In this document: positions 40,744 through 48,323 of the stretch, piece by piece
Numbering within the stretch: the first letter of the stretch is position 1
How the letters are laid out: each line of letters opens with the position of its first letter
From: Sphingomonadales bacterium
GTDB lineage: Bacteria; Pseudomonadota; Alphaproteobacteria; Sphingomonadales; Sphingomonadaceae
DNA: 64,000 bases
Direction: 5' to 3'
Assembly: GCA_027489295.1 (NCBI GenBank)
Contig: JAIYAA010000279.1
Coordinates: forward strand, 1-64,000
Notes under the pieces: model-generated
Seen by the model: only the letters and a program-made list of their open reading frames with translations
Databases searched by the model: none
Told to the model about the DNA's origin: nothing
Made by a program: the position numbers and the translations under genes

Positions 40744-41358
40744 TCATTTGTCGAGCAACTCAGGGAATACGGCACGCACCCTTTCAATGCCAATCCCACT
40801 CCATTCAGCTCCCAGTGTCAGTGCACCGAGCCAATGATCCGTTATTTGCCTCGCAATCATACTCATCCAGAGCGACATTCTTTCGAAAGGTATTTCACCG
40901 GTCTGGTAACCCCTCCCAGTAGCCTCAATCTCTTCTTGGTGACGCGGGACATGATCGCACAACATCTCCAAGTAAAGCACAATATCTTGGTTCACCGCCT
41001 CATAATATGGTTTTGCGGCTGTGAAACTGGAAAGAAGTTGCCGCAGACTCATCATGAGAGCTATGAAATCTCTTTGCTCATTTTCACAAAGGAAGAGCTT
41101 CCGACTGCCGATTACGACTTCAGCAATAATCAATTCAAGGCGTTCTTTTTTGCGAGCCGCCTCCCGGGAATGTTTGACCTGTTCAACAAAGATTGCGCCA
41201 AGCACCGTGAAACCAGCACCAAATGCAGCGCCGAAAAACCCGAGAATATCGCCCGCGTCAGTCGTCAATTTCGCGGCCACGTAGACGCAACCAAAGAAGA
41301 TGCCAGTGGCAGATCCCGCGATCGCAGCTTCAATCAAGCCTTGCTTGTCAACTCTCAT
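40744..41358 (-). CDS. Two-helix membrane protein, antisense moron
   Basis: The 204-residue protein (ATG 41358; an upstream ATG at 41418 would add 20 residues) has two hydrophobic helices (IEAAIAGSATGIFFGCVYVA, ILGFFGAAFGAGFTVLGAIF), a charged coiled segment (KHSREAARKKERLE) and a helical cytoplasmic domain. It is read against the early operon and is clearly more AT-rich than its neighbours, suggesting separate acquisition. Such lysogenic-expression genes often encode superinfection exclusion or defence proteins. No named family recognised. Confidence 0.65.
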   Translation of the reverse strand: MRVDKQGLIEAAIAGSATGIFFGCVYVAAKLTTDAGDILGFFGAAFGAGFTVLGAIFVEQVKHSREAARKKERLELIIAEVVIGSRKLFLCENEQRDFIALMMSLRQLLSSFTAAKPYYEAVNQDIVLYLEMLCDHVPRHQEEIEATGRGYQTGEIPFERMSLWMSMIARQITDHWLGALTLGAEWSGIGIERVRAVFPELLDK

Positions 41359-41416
41359 CACAACGTTTTGCCGCCCGCGCACCTGGGCTGCAACGAAAAA
41401 CGTCCGGAGGGCTTCC

Positions 41417-41596
41417 ATGGCTGACCAGATCGACCAGGCGAACGAGCTCAACGAGCAGCACCTCGAGCGCAGCCTGCGCGCGGCGCGGCAGCCGATCCCC
41501 GTCGGCGCGCCGGGCGAGTGCGAGAACTGCGGCGACGACAGCCCGCGCCTCGTGCGCGGATGGTGCGCGCCATGCCGCGATGGGAGGCCGCGTTGA
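41417..41596 (+). CDS. TraR/DksA-like zinc-finger protein
   Basis: The 59-residue protein follows GGAGGGCTTCC. It has a short helical part (ELNEQHLERSLRAARQP) and a C4 zinc finger (CENCGDDSPRLVRGWCAPC) typical of phage and plasmid TraR/DksA relatives. Such proteins bind the RNA polymerase secondary channel and alter promoter choice. Its start is divergent from, and adjacent to, the membrane protein gene. Confidence 0.8.
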   Translation: MADQIDQANELNEQHLERSLRAARQPIPVGAPGECENCGDDSPRLVRGWCAPCRDGRPR

Positions 41597-42276
41597 TCGC
41601 GCATCCCGACCTCTTCCCCGTGCCGCGCGTGCTTGTTGCCTGCGAGTTCAGCGGCACCGTCCGCAACGCCTTCCTGCGCCGCGGTTTCGATGCTTGGTCC
41701 TGCGACCTGCTGCCGGACGAGCGCGGCAGCAACCGCCATATCCGCGACGACGTGCGCCATGTGCTCGGCTGGGGCTGGGATCTGCTGATCGTCGCGCATC
41801 CGCCGTGCACCCGGCTCTGCAACAGCGGTGTCCGCTGGCTGCATGTCCCGCCGCCCGGCCGGACGCTAGCCGATATGTGGCGCGAGCTGGACGACGGCGC
41901 CGCGCTGTTCTCGGACCTGTGGGGCGCGCCGATCGAGCGCGTCGCCGTCGAGAACCCGGTGATGCACCGGCATGCGAAGGAGCGGATCCGCGGCTATGCT
42001 GAGCCAGCGCAGAGCGTGCAGCCGTGGCAGTTCGGGCACGGCGAGACGAAGCGCACCTGCCTGTGGCTCAAGAACCTGCCGCCGCTGGTGCCGACGAAGA
42101 TCGTCGAGGGGCGCGCCGCCCGCGTGCACCGCATGTCGCCCGGGCCGCGCCGCGGGCACGAGCGCTCGCGGTTCTTCCGCGGCATCGCCGATGCGATGGC
42201 GTGCCAGTGGGGCGACCTTCTGCTCGACGCCGCGCGCTCGATCGCCTCCCAGCCCGCGCGGAGGGTAGCCGCGTGA
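41593..42276 (+). CDS. DNA-methyltransferase-like protein
   Basis: TTG 41593 overlaps the previous stop and follows GGGAGG, giving 227 residues. The N-terminus (VLVACEFSGTVRNAFLRRGF, WSCDLLPD) looks like an S-adenosylmethionine pocket, DLLIVAHPPCTRLC carries the Pro-Cys typical of cytosine-C5 enzymes, and VAVENPV matches their ENV block. The target-recognition part is short. It may protect phage DNA from host restriction; activity is not proven, since the family is diverged. Confidence 0.65.
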   Translation: MIAHPDLFPVPRVLVACEFSGTVRNAFLRRGFDAWSCDLLPDERGSNRHIRDDVRHVLGWGWDLLIVAHPPCTRLCNSGVRWLHVPPPGRTLADMWRELDDGAALFSDLWGAPIERVAVENPVMHRHAKERIRGYAEPAQSVQPWQFGHGETKRTCLWLKNLPPLVPTKIVEGRAARVHRMSPGPRRGHERSRFFRGIADAMACQWGDLLLDAARSIASQPARRVAA

Positions 42277-42530
42277 CCTGCCAACACTTCACCCTGCCGG
42301 GCGGTGGCTCCGCGATCGTCTGCTCGCAGACCAAGCGCTGCAAGTGCGGACAGCGCGCGCCGCTGCTGTGCGACTGGAAGGTGCCGGGCAAGCGCTCGGG
42401 CACCTGCGACGCGCCGATCTGCGAGCGCTGCGCCACGTCGCCGCAGCCGGGCAAGGATCTGTGCGCCAAGCACGCGAAGGCGTTCGAGGCGTGGAAGGCC
42501 GCGCGCGCCGTGGTAGAGAACAAAACATGA
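42273..42530 (+). CDS. Cysteine-rich small protein
   Basis: GTG 42273 overlaps the previous stop. The 85-residue product has at least eight cysteines (CKCGQRAPLLCDW, TCDAPICERCA, LCAKH), which can form one or two zinc sites. It is coupled to the nuclease gene by an ATGA overlap. Function unknown. Confidence 0.6.
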   Translation: MTCQHFTLPGGGSAIVCSQTKRCKCGQRAPLLCDWKVPGKRSGTCDAPICERCATSPQPGKDLCAKHAKAFEAWKAARAVVENKT

Positions 42531-42976
42531 TCAGCTTCCTCCTCGCCGCCGCCATGTCTGGCCCCACCTTCACCTGCACCGTCACCCGCGTCCACGACGG
42601 CGACGGGCCGCTCTGGTGCGCCGAGGGCCCCAAGGTGCGGATCGCTGGCATCCAGGCGCCTGACTTCGAATCCGCCCAGCCGTGCCGCGCCGGGCGCGCG
42701 GGGTACGTCTGCAGCGACACGCGGGCGCGGGCGAGCCAGCGCACCGTGTCCGCGCTCGTGCTGCGCCGCCGACTCACCTGCCAGGCGCTCGAGCCCAGCT
42801 ACAACCGCGTCGTCGCCCGCTGCCGCCTGCCGGACGGCCGCGACCTTTCCTGCGCCGTCCTCGCCGCCGGCGCTGCCACGCGCTGGGACCGGTACTTGCG
42901 CCGCTACAACCTCGGGGCCTGCCCAGCCGGCCGCCCCATGCTTTCGATGAAGGAGAAGAGCGATGGGAGTCGCTGA
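42527..42976 (+). CDS. Thermonuclease-like (SNase) protein with signal-like N-terminus
   Basis: The 149-residue protein has a short hydrophobic start (MISFLLAAAMSGP) and an SNase-like core: CTVTRVHDGDGPLWC, KVRIAGIQAPD, and a later Arg-containing NRVVARCRL strand. The core is compact, and six or more cysteines could form disulphides if exported. A secreted or periplasmic nuclease is likely. An Asp/Gly substitution in the metal loop (DGDG rather than DGDT) is noted. Confidence 0.65.
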   Translation: MISFLLAAAMSGPTFTCTVTRVHDGDGPLWCAEGPKVRIAGIQAPDFESAQPCRAGRAGYVCSDTRARASQRTVSALVLRRRLTCQALEPSYNRVVARCRLPDGRDLSCAVLAAGAATRWDRYLRRYNLGACPAGRPMLSMKEKSDGSR

Positions 42977-43190
42977 GAAGTTCACCGGCGCCGCCGCGCC
43001 CGTCGCCGCATTCGTCCGCCTGCGCGAGGTCGAGGCCCGCACCGGGCTCTGCGGCAAGACGATCTATCGCAAGATGGCGCGCGGCGAGTTCCCCCAGAGC
43101 GTCAGGCTCGGCGCGAACGCTGTCGGATGGCGCGAGAGCGATTTGCAACAATGGATGGCCAACCCAATGTGTTGGAGCGCGGCGGCCTAA
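42963..43190 (+). CDS. AlpA-type excisionase/regulator
   Basis: The 75-residue protein matches the AlpA family: FVRLREVEARTGLCGKTIYR, MARGEFPQSVRLG, WRESDLQQWM. These MerR-like winged-helix proteins act as recombination directionality factors or activators of integrase genes in P4-type elements. It is the last gene of the rightward early operon, so it would be made on induction and favour excision. Confidence 0.85.
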   Translation: MGVAEKFTGAAAPVAAFVRLREVEARTGLCGKTIYRKMARGEFPQSVRLGANAVGWRESDLQQWMANPMCWSAAA

Positions 43191-43535
43191 CTGGCCGGCG
43201 CGCGTCTATCGTACTCTTTTCGGCTCCGCTGGCACCGCGTGATGGAGGATTTGCGAGCGGATCGCAGTGTACTGCGATGTAGTTGCAAGCTGAGGAAGAC
43301 GGTTGTCCCCGCACGTACTGTCCCACGATGCCCCGCGAAGTCGGCGTACGTCCCTATTGACGGCGCACGCGAGGTGGAGCATTCAAAAACTCCGTTGGCT
43401 GGGCACCGTTCAGGATACAGCCAGCAGAGGGAGCGTTCTTACACTACGTACTACGATTTTAACCTGGCCCTAATGAGAGGGGGTTCAGGCTTGAAGCCGT
43501 GTTACGACACGACCATTGACCAGGAGGGTTTTGCC
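43191..43535. other. Intergenic region upstream of the dGTPase cargo
   Basis: No supported gene lies here: an open frame from 43239 runs through, but its first 99 codons show no protein character and the ribosome site lies at 43520. The DNA is less GC-rich than neighbours, with TTACACTACGTACTACGAT around 43440, and probably holds the cargo promoter. It separates the phage early operon from an independently expressed unit. Confidence 0.5.
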
Positions 43536-43760
43536 ATGACCCATGACCGTGAAATTCCTAGCGACGATGAGGTCCGTGAGGTTCTTCAGCGCCTTGGTAG
43601 CACGACCGCTCGCGCTCTCGTTGAAGCGCTCGTAGACGGCGGCCATAGCTCGCGCGACTCGCAGCGGGCAATCCAGCGTTGCCTCGATCGAGGCAAGATT
43701 ACGCTTGGCAGCGGCCTCCGCCTCCAGGTTGCCGCAGAGCGAGTGCTGGTCGCCGCTTAA
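43536..43760 (+). CDS. 74-aa protein paired with the dGTPase
   Basis: AGGAGGG precedes ATG 43536. The 74-residue product looks like a small winged helix (DEVREVLQRLGSTTARALVE, SRDSQRAIQRCLDRGKITLG). It ends 27 bases before the dGTPase start and is probably co-transcribed, so it may regulate the enzyme gene or sense infection. Family not recognised. Confidence 0.65.
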   Translation: MTHDREIPSDDEVREVLQRLGSTTARALVEALVDGGHSSRDSQRAIQRCLDRGKITLGSGLRLQVAAERVLVAA

Positions 43761-43787
43761 ACACGATAATAGCTTCGGGGGGAGTTT

Positions 43788-45083
43788 TTGATCTGGAATC
43801 AGTTAGCGCGCGACGCGCGTCGTTGGGGTGTTAGCGGTTCTGGTCAAAGACGACCTTCCGAACGAGACAGGGACGCGATCCTGTACTCCTCGGCCTTCCA
43901 CCGGCTCGCGGGGATCACGCAGATCGTTCGCGCCGGTGAGGCTGACTATTTCCACACTCGGCAGCAACATTCGCTGAAGGTCGCTCAGCTTGGGAGACGC
44001 TTAGCTCAAGCTTGTGTCGCCAAGCAGCCCGCGCTCGCTCAAAGCTGGGGAGTTGATCCCGAAGTTGTGGAAGCGGCCTGCTTGGCCCATGATTTAGGCC
44101 ACCCCCCGTTCGGCCATATTGGCGAGAAGACGCTCAATAAGCTGGTCACGGCGAAAGGCGATCCGGACGGATATGAGGGGAATGCTCAGACCTTTCGGAT
44201 ACTGACAAAGACCGGCGTTCGATACGACGAGACGCCAGGGCTTGATATGACGCGGGCGACGCTTGCCGCCGTGCTAAAGTACCCTTGGATGAGAGACCCT
44301 TCGGACTTTGCAAAGTCTAACAAATGGTCCGTGTACCGCAGCGAAAGTGAAGACTTCGCGTTTGCTCGGGAGTTTCACCCGCACGCTCGTCAGTCTGCGG
44401 AGGCGGCCCTCATGGACTGGGCCGACGACATCGCCTATTCCGTCCACGATATTGAGGATTTCCACCGAGCTGGGGCGATGCCGTGGCACCTCATATTCGA
44501 GAAGGAAAACGCTGCTTCACTCGTAGCCGCCGCGGAGAAGTCCTGGTTCGGAAAGCCAGCCGACGCGCACGAGCGCTTGAGCAAGGCTAGGCAGGATCTC
44601 GCAGACTATTTCGCCGGCTATGAAGCCATTGTCCGCGAGCCCTATGATGGTTGCCGAGCACATCGCGTAGCGCTGAGGACACTCACCTCGACACTCATCG
44701 GGCGATATGTTCAAGCCACGACACTCAGCGGCAATTTCGGTAGCGACCCAATCGTTCGGGGCATCGAAGAGGAGGCCGAGATCCTCATCCTCAAGCAGAT
44801 TACAAAGCAATACGTCATCAGCAGTCCCACCCTACTGGCGCAACAGCACGGACAGGAACGGATAATCCGCAAGCTGTTCAACGCGATCGTAGCGGGAGCC
44901 GCAGAAGGGTTCCCAAAATTTCTGCCGGTTCGACTCAGGTACTTGTGGGACCTCCGCGACGGCTCCGACGCCAGATTTGCAGCGGATTGCATTGCATCGA
45001 TGACCGAGGCGCAGGCGATAGCTTTGTTCGGCCGCCTGTACGGCACCGCTGCAGGATCGGTGCTCGACCCCATCATCAAGTAG
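43788..45083 (+). CDS. dGTPase-family HD triphosphohydrolase (possible defence)
   Basis: TTG 43788 follows GGGGGGAG and gives 431 residues. It matches deoxyguanosine triphosphohydrolase-like proteins: FHRLAGITQI, RQQHSLKVAQLGR (His61), HDLGHPPFGH (101..110, HD metal pair), EGNAQTFR and DWADDIAYSVHDIEDF. These hydrolyse dNTPs to deoxynucleosides and triphosphate. Housekeeping types exist, but dGTPases are also known defence proteins that drain dGTP in phage-infected cells. Here it sits with a small partner between excisionase and integrase, a cargo position. That makes defence against other phages the favoured inference. Confidence 0.85.
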   Translation: MIWNQLARDARRWGVSGSGQRRPSERDRDAILYSSAFHRLAGITQIVRAGEADYFHTRQQHSLKVAQLGRRLAQACVAKQPALAQSWGVDPEVVEAACLAHDLGHPPFGHIGEKTLNKLVTAKGDPDGYEGNAQTFRILTKTGVRYDETPGLDMTRATLAAVLKYPWMRDPSDFAKSNKWSVYRSESEDFAFAREFHPHARQSAEAALMDWADDIAYSVHDIEDFHRAGAMPWHLIFEKENAASLVAAAEKSWFGKPADAHERLSKARQDLADYFAGYEAIVREPYDGCRAHRVALRTLTSTLIGRYVQATTLSGNFGSDPIVRGIEEEAEILILKQITKQYVISSPTLLAQQHGQERIIRKLFNAIVAGAAEGFPKFLPVRLRYLWDLRDGSDARFAADCIASMTEAQAIALFGRLYGTAAGSVLDPIIK

Positions 45084-46391
45084 TCAACCCGCGCGGTCAT
45101 AGCCTGCAATAAGGCGAGCCGCGTGCGGGAGTCCGTCCATCGTCTGATCAGCCCACCACCGGGCGAGATCCCACCGGCGAGGCATGTGCCGGGCGCGGTT
45201 GTAGGCCATCTCCGCCGCCGAAACGCCCTTCGGCTTGTGGGAGAGCATCGCGTCGATGATCGGCCGATCGCCTTCGAGGCCAAGCTCCGTCGCCCGCTCG
45301 TTCATGATCGTCGAGAACGCGGTGCGCCATCCGTGCGGAACGTGCCGGCCGCGATAACCGCACTGGTTGTAGCGATATCCGATCGTGTTGTTCGACATCG
45401 GCTGGTGCGTCGAGCGCACGCTGTGGAACAGGTAGGGGAAGCGGCCGCTCAGCGCGTGCACGGCGCGCAGCACGTCGACGGCCTGAGCGGGCAGTGGCAC
45501 GATATGCTCGAACGCCTCGTCGGCCTTGTTCTCCAGCTCGAGCTTCATGCGGTCGGCGCTGATCCGCCAGATCGGCTCGGGGCTGTCCCCTGCCCCGCTC
45601 GGGTCCGCCCAGTCGATGCCCTCGAACTCCGCCCAGCGCGCGGTCGGCACCAGGCCCGGCCGCACGAAGGTGAGCCCGAGCAGGCGGGACGCCAGCTTCG
45701 TCAGCGGGCCGCCGGTCGATGCGTCGATCGTCGCGTGGAGCTGGCGGATGTCCTGGACACTGCTCAGCCCCGGCTGGCTGCCGCCAACCGGCGTCGGGAG
45801 CATCGCCTTCACCAGGTGCCGGCCGGCGGGGTCTCGGTCGCAGAAGCCCTCGGCCATCCCGTAACCGAACACGGCCGAGATGTGCTGCCGGATGCGCTTG
45901 GCGCTGTCGATCGCGCCGCGGCGCTCGATCTTGCGCAGGAGCGCCAGCACCGTCGGGCCGTCGATGTCCGACAGCGGCAGCGCGCCAATCTCGGGGAACA
46001 CGTCGCGCTTGAGCGCCTGGTCGATCTTGGTCGCGTTCACCTTAGACCAGCGGCCCAGCTGCGCGGTGTACCAGCGCTCGGCCACCACCTTGAACGTCGC
46101 GCCGGCCGCGGCGTGCGCGAGGATCTTCTGCTTGCGCCGCTCGGTCGCCGGGTCGCGGTGCTCGCGCAGCAGCCGCTTTGCCTCCTCCCGGGCGTCGCGC
46201 GCATCGCGCAGCGGCATGTCCGGATAGGCGCCGAGGATCAGCCGCTTTTCCTTTTCGGCGAATCGGTACTTCAGCCGCCAGGATTTGTGGCCCTTGGTGG
46301 TCACGAACAGGTAGAGCCCGCCGGCGTCGGCGAGCTTGTAATCGCGCTCGCCTGGCGCTGCTTTCTTGCACTGGGTGTCGGTCAACGGCAC
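45084..46391 (-). CDS. P4-type tyrosine integrase
   Basis: GTG 46391 gives 435 residues. An N-terminal arm-binding DUF4102-like domain (ADAGGLYLFVTTKGHKSWRL) precedes a core-binding helical domain and the catalytic domain: LLGLTFVRPG (Arg), HGWRTAFSTIM (His-x-x-Arg), DAMLSHK (His) and EMAYNRA (Tyr nucleophile). The usual RPGEL is RPGLV here, losing an acidic residue common in the family. It recombines the 14-bp core in tRNA-Lys. Its start lies 10 bases inside the upstream GIY-YIG fusion gene, so the two are co-expressed. Confidence 0.92.
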   Translation of the reverse strand: MPLTDTQCKKAAPGERDYKLADAGGLYLFVTTKGHKSWRLKYRFAEKEKRLILGAYPDMPLRDARDAREEAKRLLREHRDPATERRKQKILAHAAAGATFKVVAERWYTAQLGRWSKVNATKIDQALKRDVFPEIGALPLSDIDGPTVLALLRKIERRGAIDSAKRIRQHISAVFGYGMAEGFCDRDPAGRHLVKAMLPTPVGGSQPGLSSVQDIRQLHATIDASTGGPLTKLASRLLGLTFVRPGLVPTARWAEFEGIDWADPSGAGDSPEPIWRISADRMKLELENKADEAFEHIVPLPAQAVDVLRAVHALSGRFPYLFHSVRSTHQPMSNNTIGYRYNQCGYRGRHVPHGWRTAFSTIMNERATELGLEGDRPIIDAMLSHKPKGVSAAEMAYNRARHMPRRWDLARWWADQTMDGLPHAARLIAGYDRAG

Positions 46392-46954
46392 TGGGCGTGC
46401 TCCCGGATGAAACCGAGCAGGCTTGGCGAGGGCGAGAACCACTCGCCGCGGATCACGTCCGAGCTGAAGTGCCGGAGGATCGCCATCTCTGCCGCATAGC
46501 CACCGCGCAACGTCCCGAGCACGACCAGCTGCTCTGGCGTTGCCTGCTGCAGCGACTGCAGGCGAGCATCAACGTCGCGCGTGACGCCAATCTTGATTGC
46601 CCCGCCCGCCCCAGACGACTGGATGAAATAGATCTGGTTTGGCTCCTCCGGTTGCAGCGGGAGGCTCCTTAGTTGGGACAAAGCACTGATGTTCGGCAGG
46701 GCCCGACCGCGTGAAGGATCCACCTTGTCGCGCAGGAGCCTTTTTGCCTCGTCCCGCATCTGTCGCGCCTGCGCGATCTTCACCTCAGGGAACAGACCGA
46801 AGGTGGCCTGCTTCTCTCGGTTGCGAAGACGATACTTCAGGCGGAAGGACTTAGCGCCCTTCGGCGAAACCAGCACGAACAGTCCGCCACCGTCGAAGAG
46901 CTTAAACGCCTTTTCCCTCGGTGCTGCGGCGGCAATTTCCTCGTCTGTAAGCAT
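46382..46954 (-). CDS. Integrase-N-domain / GIY-YIG nuclease fusion
   Basis: The intact 190-residue frame combines two domains. Residues 1..82 are a DUF4102 arm-binding domain (KLFDGGGLFVLVSPKGAKSF, REKQATFGLFPEVKIAQARQ), related to but distinct from that of the adjacent integrase. Residues 106..187 form a GIY-YIG domain of the MUG113/T5orf172 type: QIYFIQSS, AIKIGVTRDVDARLQ with Arg131, Glu156 in the conserved helix, and GEWF. The catalytic Tyr/Gly/Arg/Glu/Trp pattern seems kept. It lies between the arm-site array and the integrase start. It could compete for arm sites or cut DNA near the attachment site; role unknown. Confidence 0.75.
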   Translation of the reverse strand: MLTDEEIAAAAPREKAFKLFDGGGLFVLVSPKGAKSFRLKYRLRNREKQATFGLFPEVKIAQARQMRDEAKRLLRDKVDPSRGRALPNISALSQLRSLPLQPEEPNQIYFIQSSGAGGAIKIGVTRDVDARLQSLQQATPEQLVVLGTLRGGYAAEMAILRHFSSDVIRGEWFSPSPSLLGFIREHAQCR

Positions 46955-47014
46955 GTGACCCCCAGTGCCCCCAAATCGTCCGGCGATGCCCCCAAAAATG
47001 CCCCCGGATGCCCC
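46955..47014 (+). promoter_or_regulatory. Arm-type site array upstream of the integrase module
   Basis: Five related boxes lie within 60 bases: GTGACCCCC (46955), AGTGCCCCC (46964), GATGCCCCC (46985), AATGCCCCC (46997) and GGATGCCCC (47006). They match the boxes at the distal end (2141, 2153) in sequence, strand and near-helical spacing. They also cover the probable promoter and leader of the fusion and integrase genes, so arm binding may repress their expression. Confidence 0.55.
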
Positions 47015-47051
47015 GTCCTGGGGTGTCCCTGGGTGTCCTTGGACGCGCGTC

Positions 47052-47134
47052 GAGGCTCAACAGAAACCGAGGGTTTCCGCAACCTTGTGTCCTTCGATGT
47101 CCTTGGGTGTCCCGAGAGGCTGGTGGGTCCGCCG
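47052..47134 (+). repeat. Integrase-proximal att repeat and core
   Basis: This stretch matches 1995..2079 apart from a few mismatches and a 2-base indel. The last 14 bases are the attachment core and the 3' end of tRNA-Lys (including its CCA). Confidence 0.8.
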
Positions 47135-47196
47135 GGATTCGAACCCGGGACCTCTCGATTAAAAGTCGCTTGCTCTACCGACTGAGCTACGGACCC
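47121..47196 (-). tRNA. tRNA-Lys (anticodon TTT)
   Basis: The coding strand begins GGGTCCGTAGCTCAGTCGG and ends CGGACCC-A-CCA. The acceptor stem GGGTCCG pairs with CGGACCC, the D loop AGCTCAGTCGGTAGAGC and the T arm with GGTTCGAATCC are present, and the anticodon loop CTTTTAA carries TTT. CCA is encoded. The prophage core restores the gene's 3' end after integration, so the tRNA remains functional. Confidence 0.97.
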
Positions 47197-47208
47197 ACAG
47201 GGCGCCAC

Positions 47209-47685
47209 CTAGGCGCAGGGACGCCGCCGGTCAACCGCGTGCAGCAACGGAAGTGTCCTGCGGCCGGTCACCGGATCGCGCCAGTCGGGGGCGATCTCGG
47301 CAAGGGGGCCCAGCACGAAGCGACGATCCCGATAATGGATGTGCGGCACGATCAGGTCCCGCCCCCGCCAGCAGCCGCCGGACCACAGCACGATGTCGAG
47401 ATCGATCACCCGCGCCCCCCAGCGTCGCCCGCGCCGGCGGCCGAAGTCTCGCTCGATTTCCTTCAGCCGGCGCAGCAGCGCGTCGGGGGTCTCGTCGCTT
47501 TCGATCCAGGCGACGGCGTTGGCGAAGCGGCGGATCGAGGGCCCGAGCGGCGGCGTTTCGTGCACCCGCGACACCTTGCGCACCCCGCCGATCGCGGCGA
47601 GCGCGGCGGCCACCTCGCGGCGCGGGCTGCCATGGCGGCCGCGGCGGTTCGAGCCCAGGGCAAGGATGTAGCTTGTGAGTGGCAC
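47209..47685 (-). CDS. folK: Hydroxymethyldihydropteridine pyrophosphokinase
   Basis: From GTG 47685 the protein has 158 residues, the usual FolK size. Motifs are YILALGSNRR, ETPPLG, FANAVAWIES, and WGARVIDLDIVLW with the metal-binding DLD. It transfers pyrophosphate from ATP to 6-hydroxymethyl-dihydropterin in folate synthesis, in the cytoplasm. It is divergent from the glycosylase gene and lies 12 bases from the tRNA. Confidence 0.93.
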   Translation of the reverse strand: MPLTSYILALGSNRRGRHGSPRREVAAALAAIGGVRKVSRVHETPPLGPSIRRFANAVAWIESDETPDALLRRLKEIERDFGRRRGRRWGARVIDLDIVLWSGGCWRGRDLIVPHIHYRDRRFVLGPLAEIAPDWRDPVTGRRTLPLLHAVDRRRPCA

Positions 47686-47708
47686 GCTGCCGCGCCTATC
47701 CCGGCGAA

Positions 47709-48323
47709 ATGTATCCGCCAAGCCCTGAACCCGATCGCGATTGCCCGCTCTGCCCCCGCCTGGTCGCGCTGCGCACCGACCTGCGTGCCGAACAGCCCGA
47801 ATGGTGGAACGCGCCGGTGCCGGCCCTGGGCGACGACACCGCGCGCATCGCCATCGTCGGGCTGGCGCCGGGCCGTCTCGGCGCCAATCGCACCGGCCGC
47901 GCCTTCAGCGGGGACGATTCGGGGACGCTGCTGTTCGCGGTGCTGGAAAAGCTGGGGCTAGCCGAGGGGGGCGAACCGCGCGGGGTGCACATCCTCAACG
48001 CGATACGCTGCCTGCCGCCCGAGAACCGGCCGACGCCGGCCGAAATCCACGCCTGCCGACCGTTCCTCGCCGCACAGTTGCGCGCGCCGATCGTCATCGC
48101 GCTCGGCGAGATCGCGCATCAGTCCGCAGTGAAGGTACTTGGCGGCAAACTCCCCAAGGCGCGCTTTGCGCACGGCGCCGAGCACCACCTGCCCAAGGGA
48201 CCGGTGGTGCTCGATAGCTACCACGTCTCGCGCTACAACCAGTGCATCGGCCGGCTGACCGAGCCGATGCTGACGGCGGTGTTCGAACGCGCGCTGGCGC
48301 TCAGAGATACTTTACGAGGCTGA
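47709..48323 (+). CDS. Uracil-DNA glycosylase, family 5-like (UDGb)
   Basis: The 204-residue protein has an N-terminal CPLCPRL cysteine pair of the Fe-S type, GLAPGRLGANRTGRAFSGD (active-site motif 1, characteristic of UDGb), NAIRCLPPENRP and a late DSYHVSRYNQ block. It excises uracil or hypoxanthine from DNA. The upstream start at 47679 would overlap folK; ATG 47709 fits the family length. Its last 23 bases overlap the convergent flgL end. Confidence 0.85.
   Translation: MYPPSPEPDRDCPLCPRLVALRTDLRAEQPEWWNAPVPALGDDTARIAIVGLAPGRLGANRTGRAFSGDDSGTLLFAVLEKLGLAEGGEPRGVHILNAIRCLPPENRPTPAEIHACRPFLAAQLRAPIVIALGEIAHQSAVKVLGGKLPKARFAHGAEHHLPKGPVVLDSYHVSRYNQCIGRLTEPMLTAVFERALALRDTLRG

Larger units (their letters stand above)
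2066..47134. mobile_element. Intact HK97/lambda-like siphovirus prophage in tRNA-Lys
   Basis: The element is bounded by exact 14-bp core copies TGGTGGGTCCGCCG at 2066..2079 and 47121..47134, the second forming the 3' end of tRNA-Lys. It carries integrase, excisionase, CI/Cro switch, replication, packaging, capsid, complete tail and lysis genes, with no disrupted structural gene seen. Late genes run leftward as one long block with many ATGA overlaps. HK97-fold capsid genes, a tape measure with the lambda-type G/GT chaperones and no contractile sheath indicate a siphovirus. Size is about 45.1 kb. Whether it can be induced is not visible from sequence. Confidence 0.93.
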
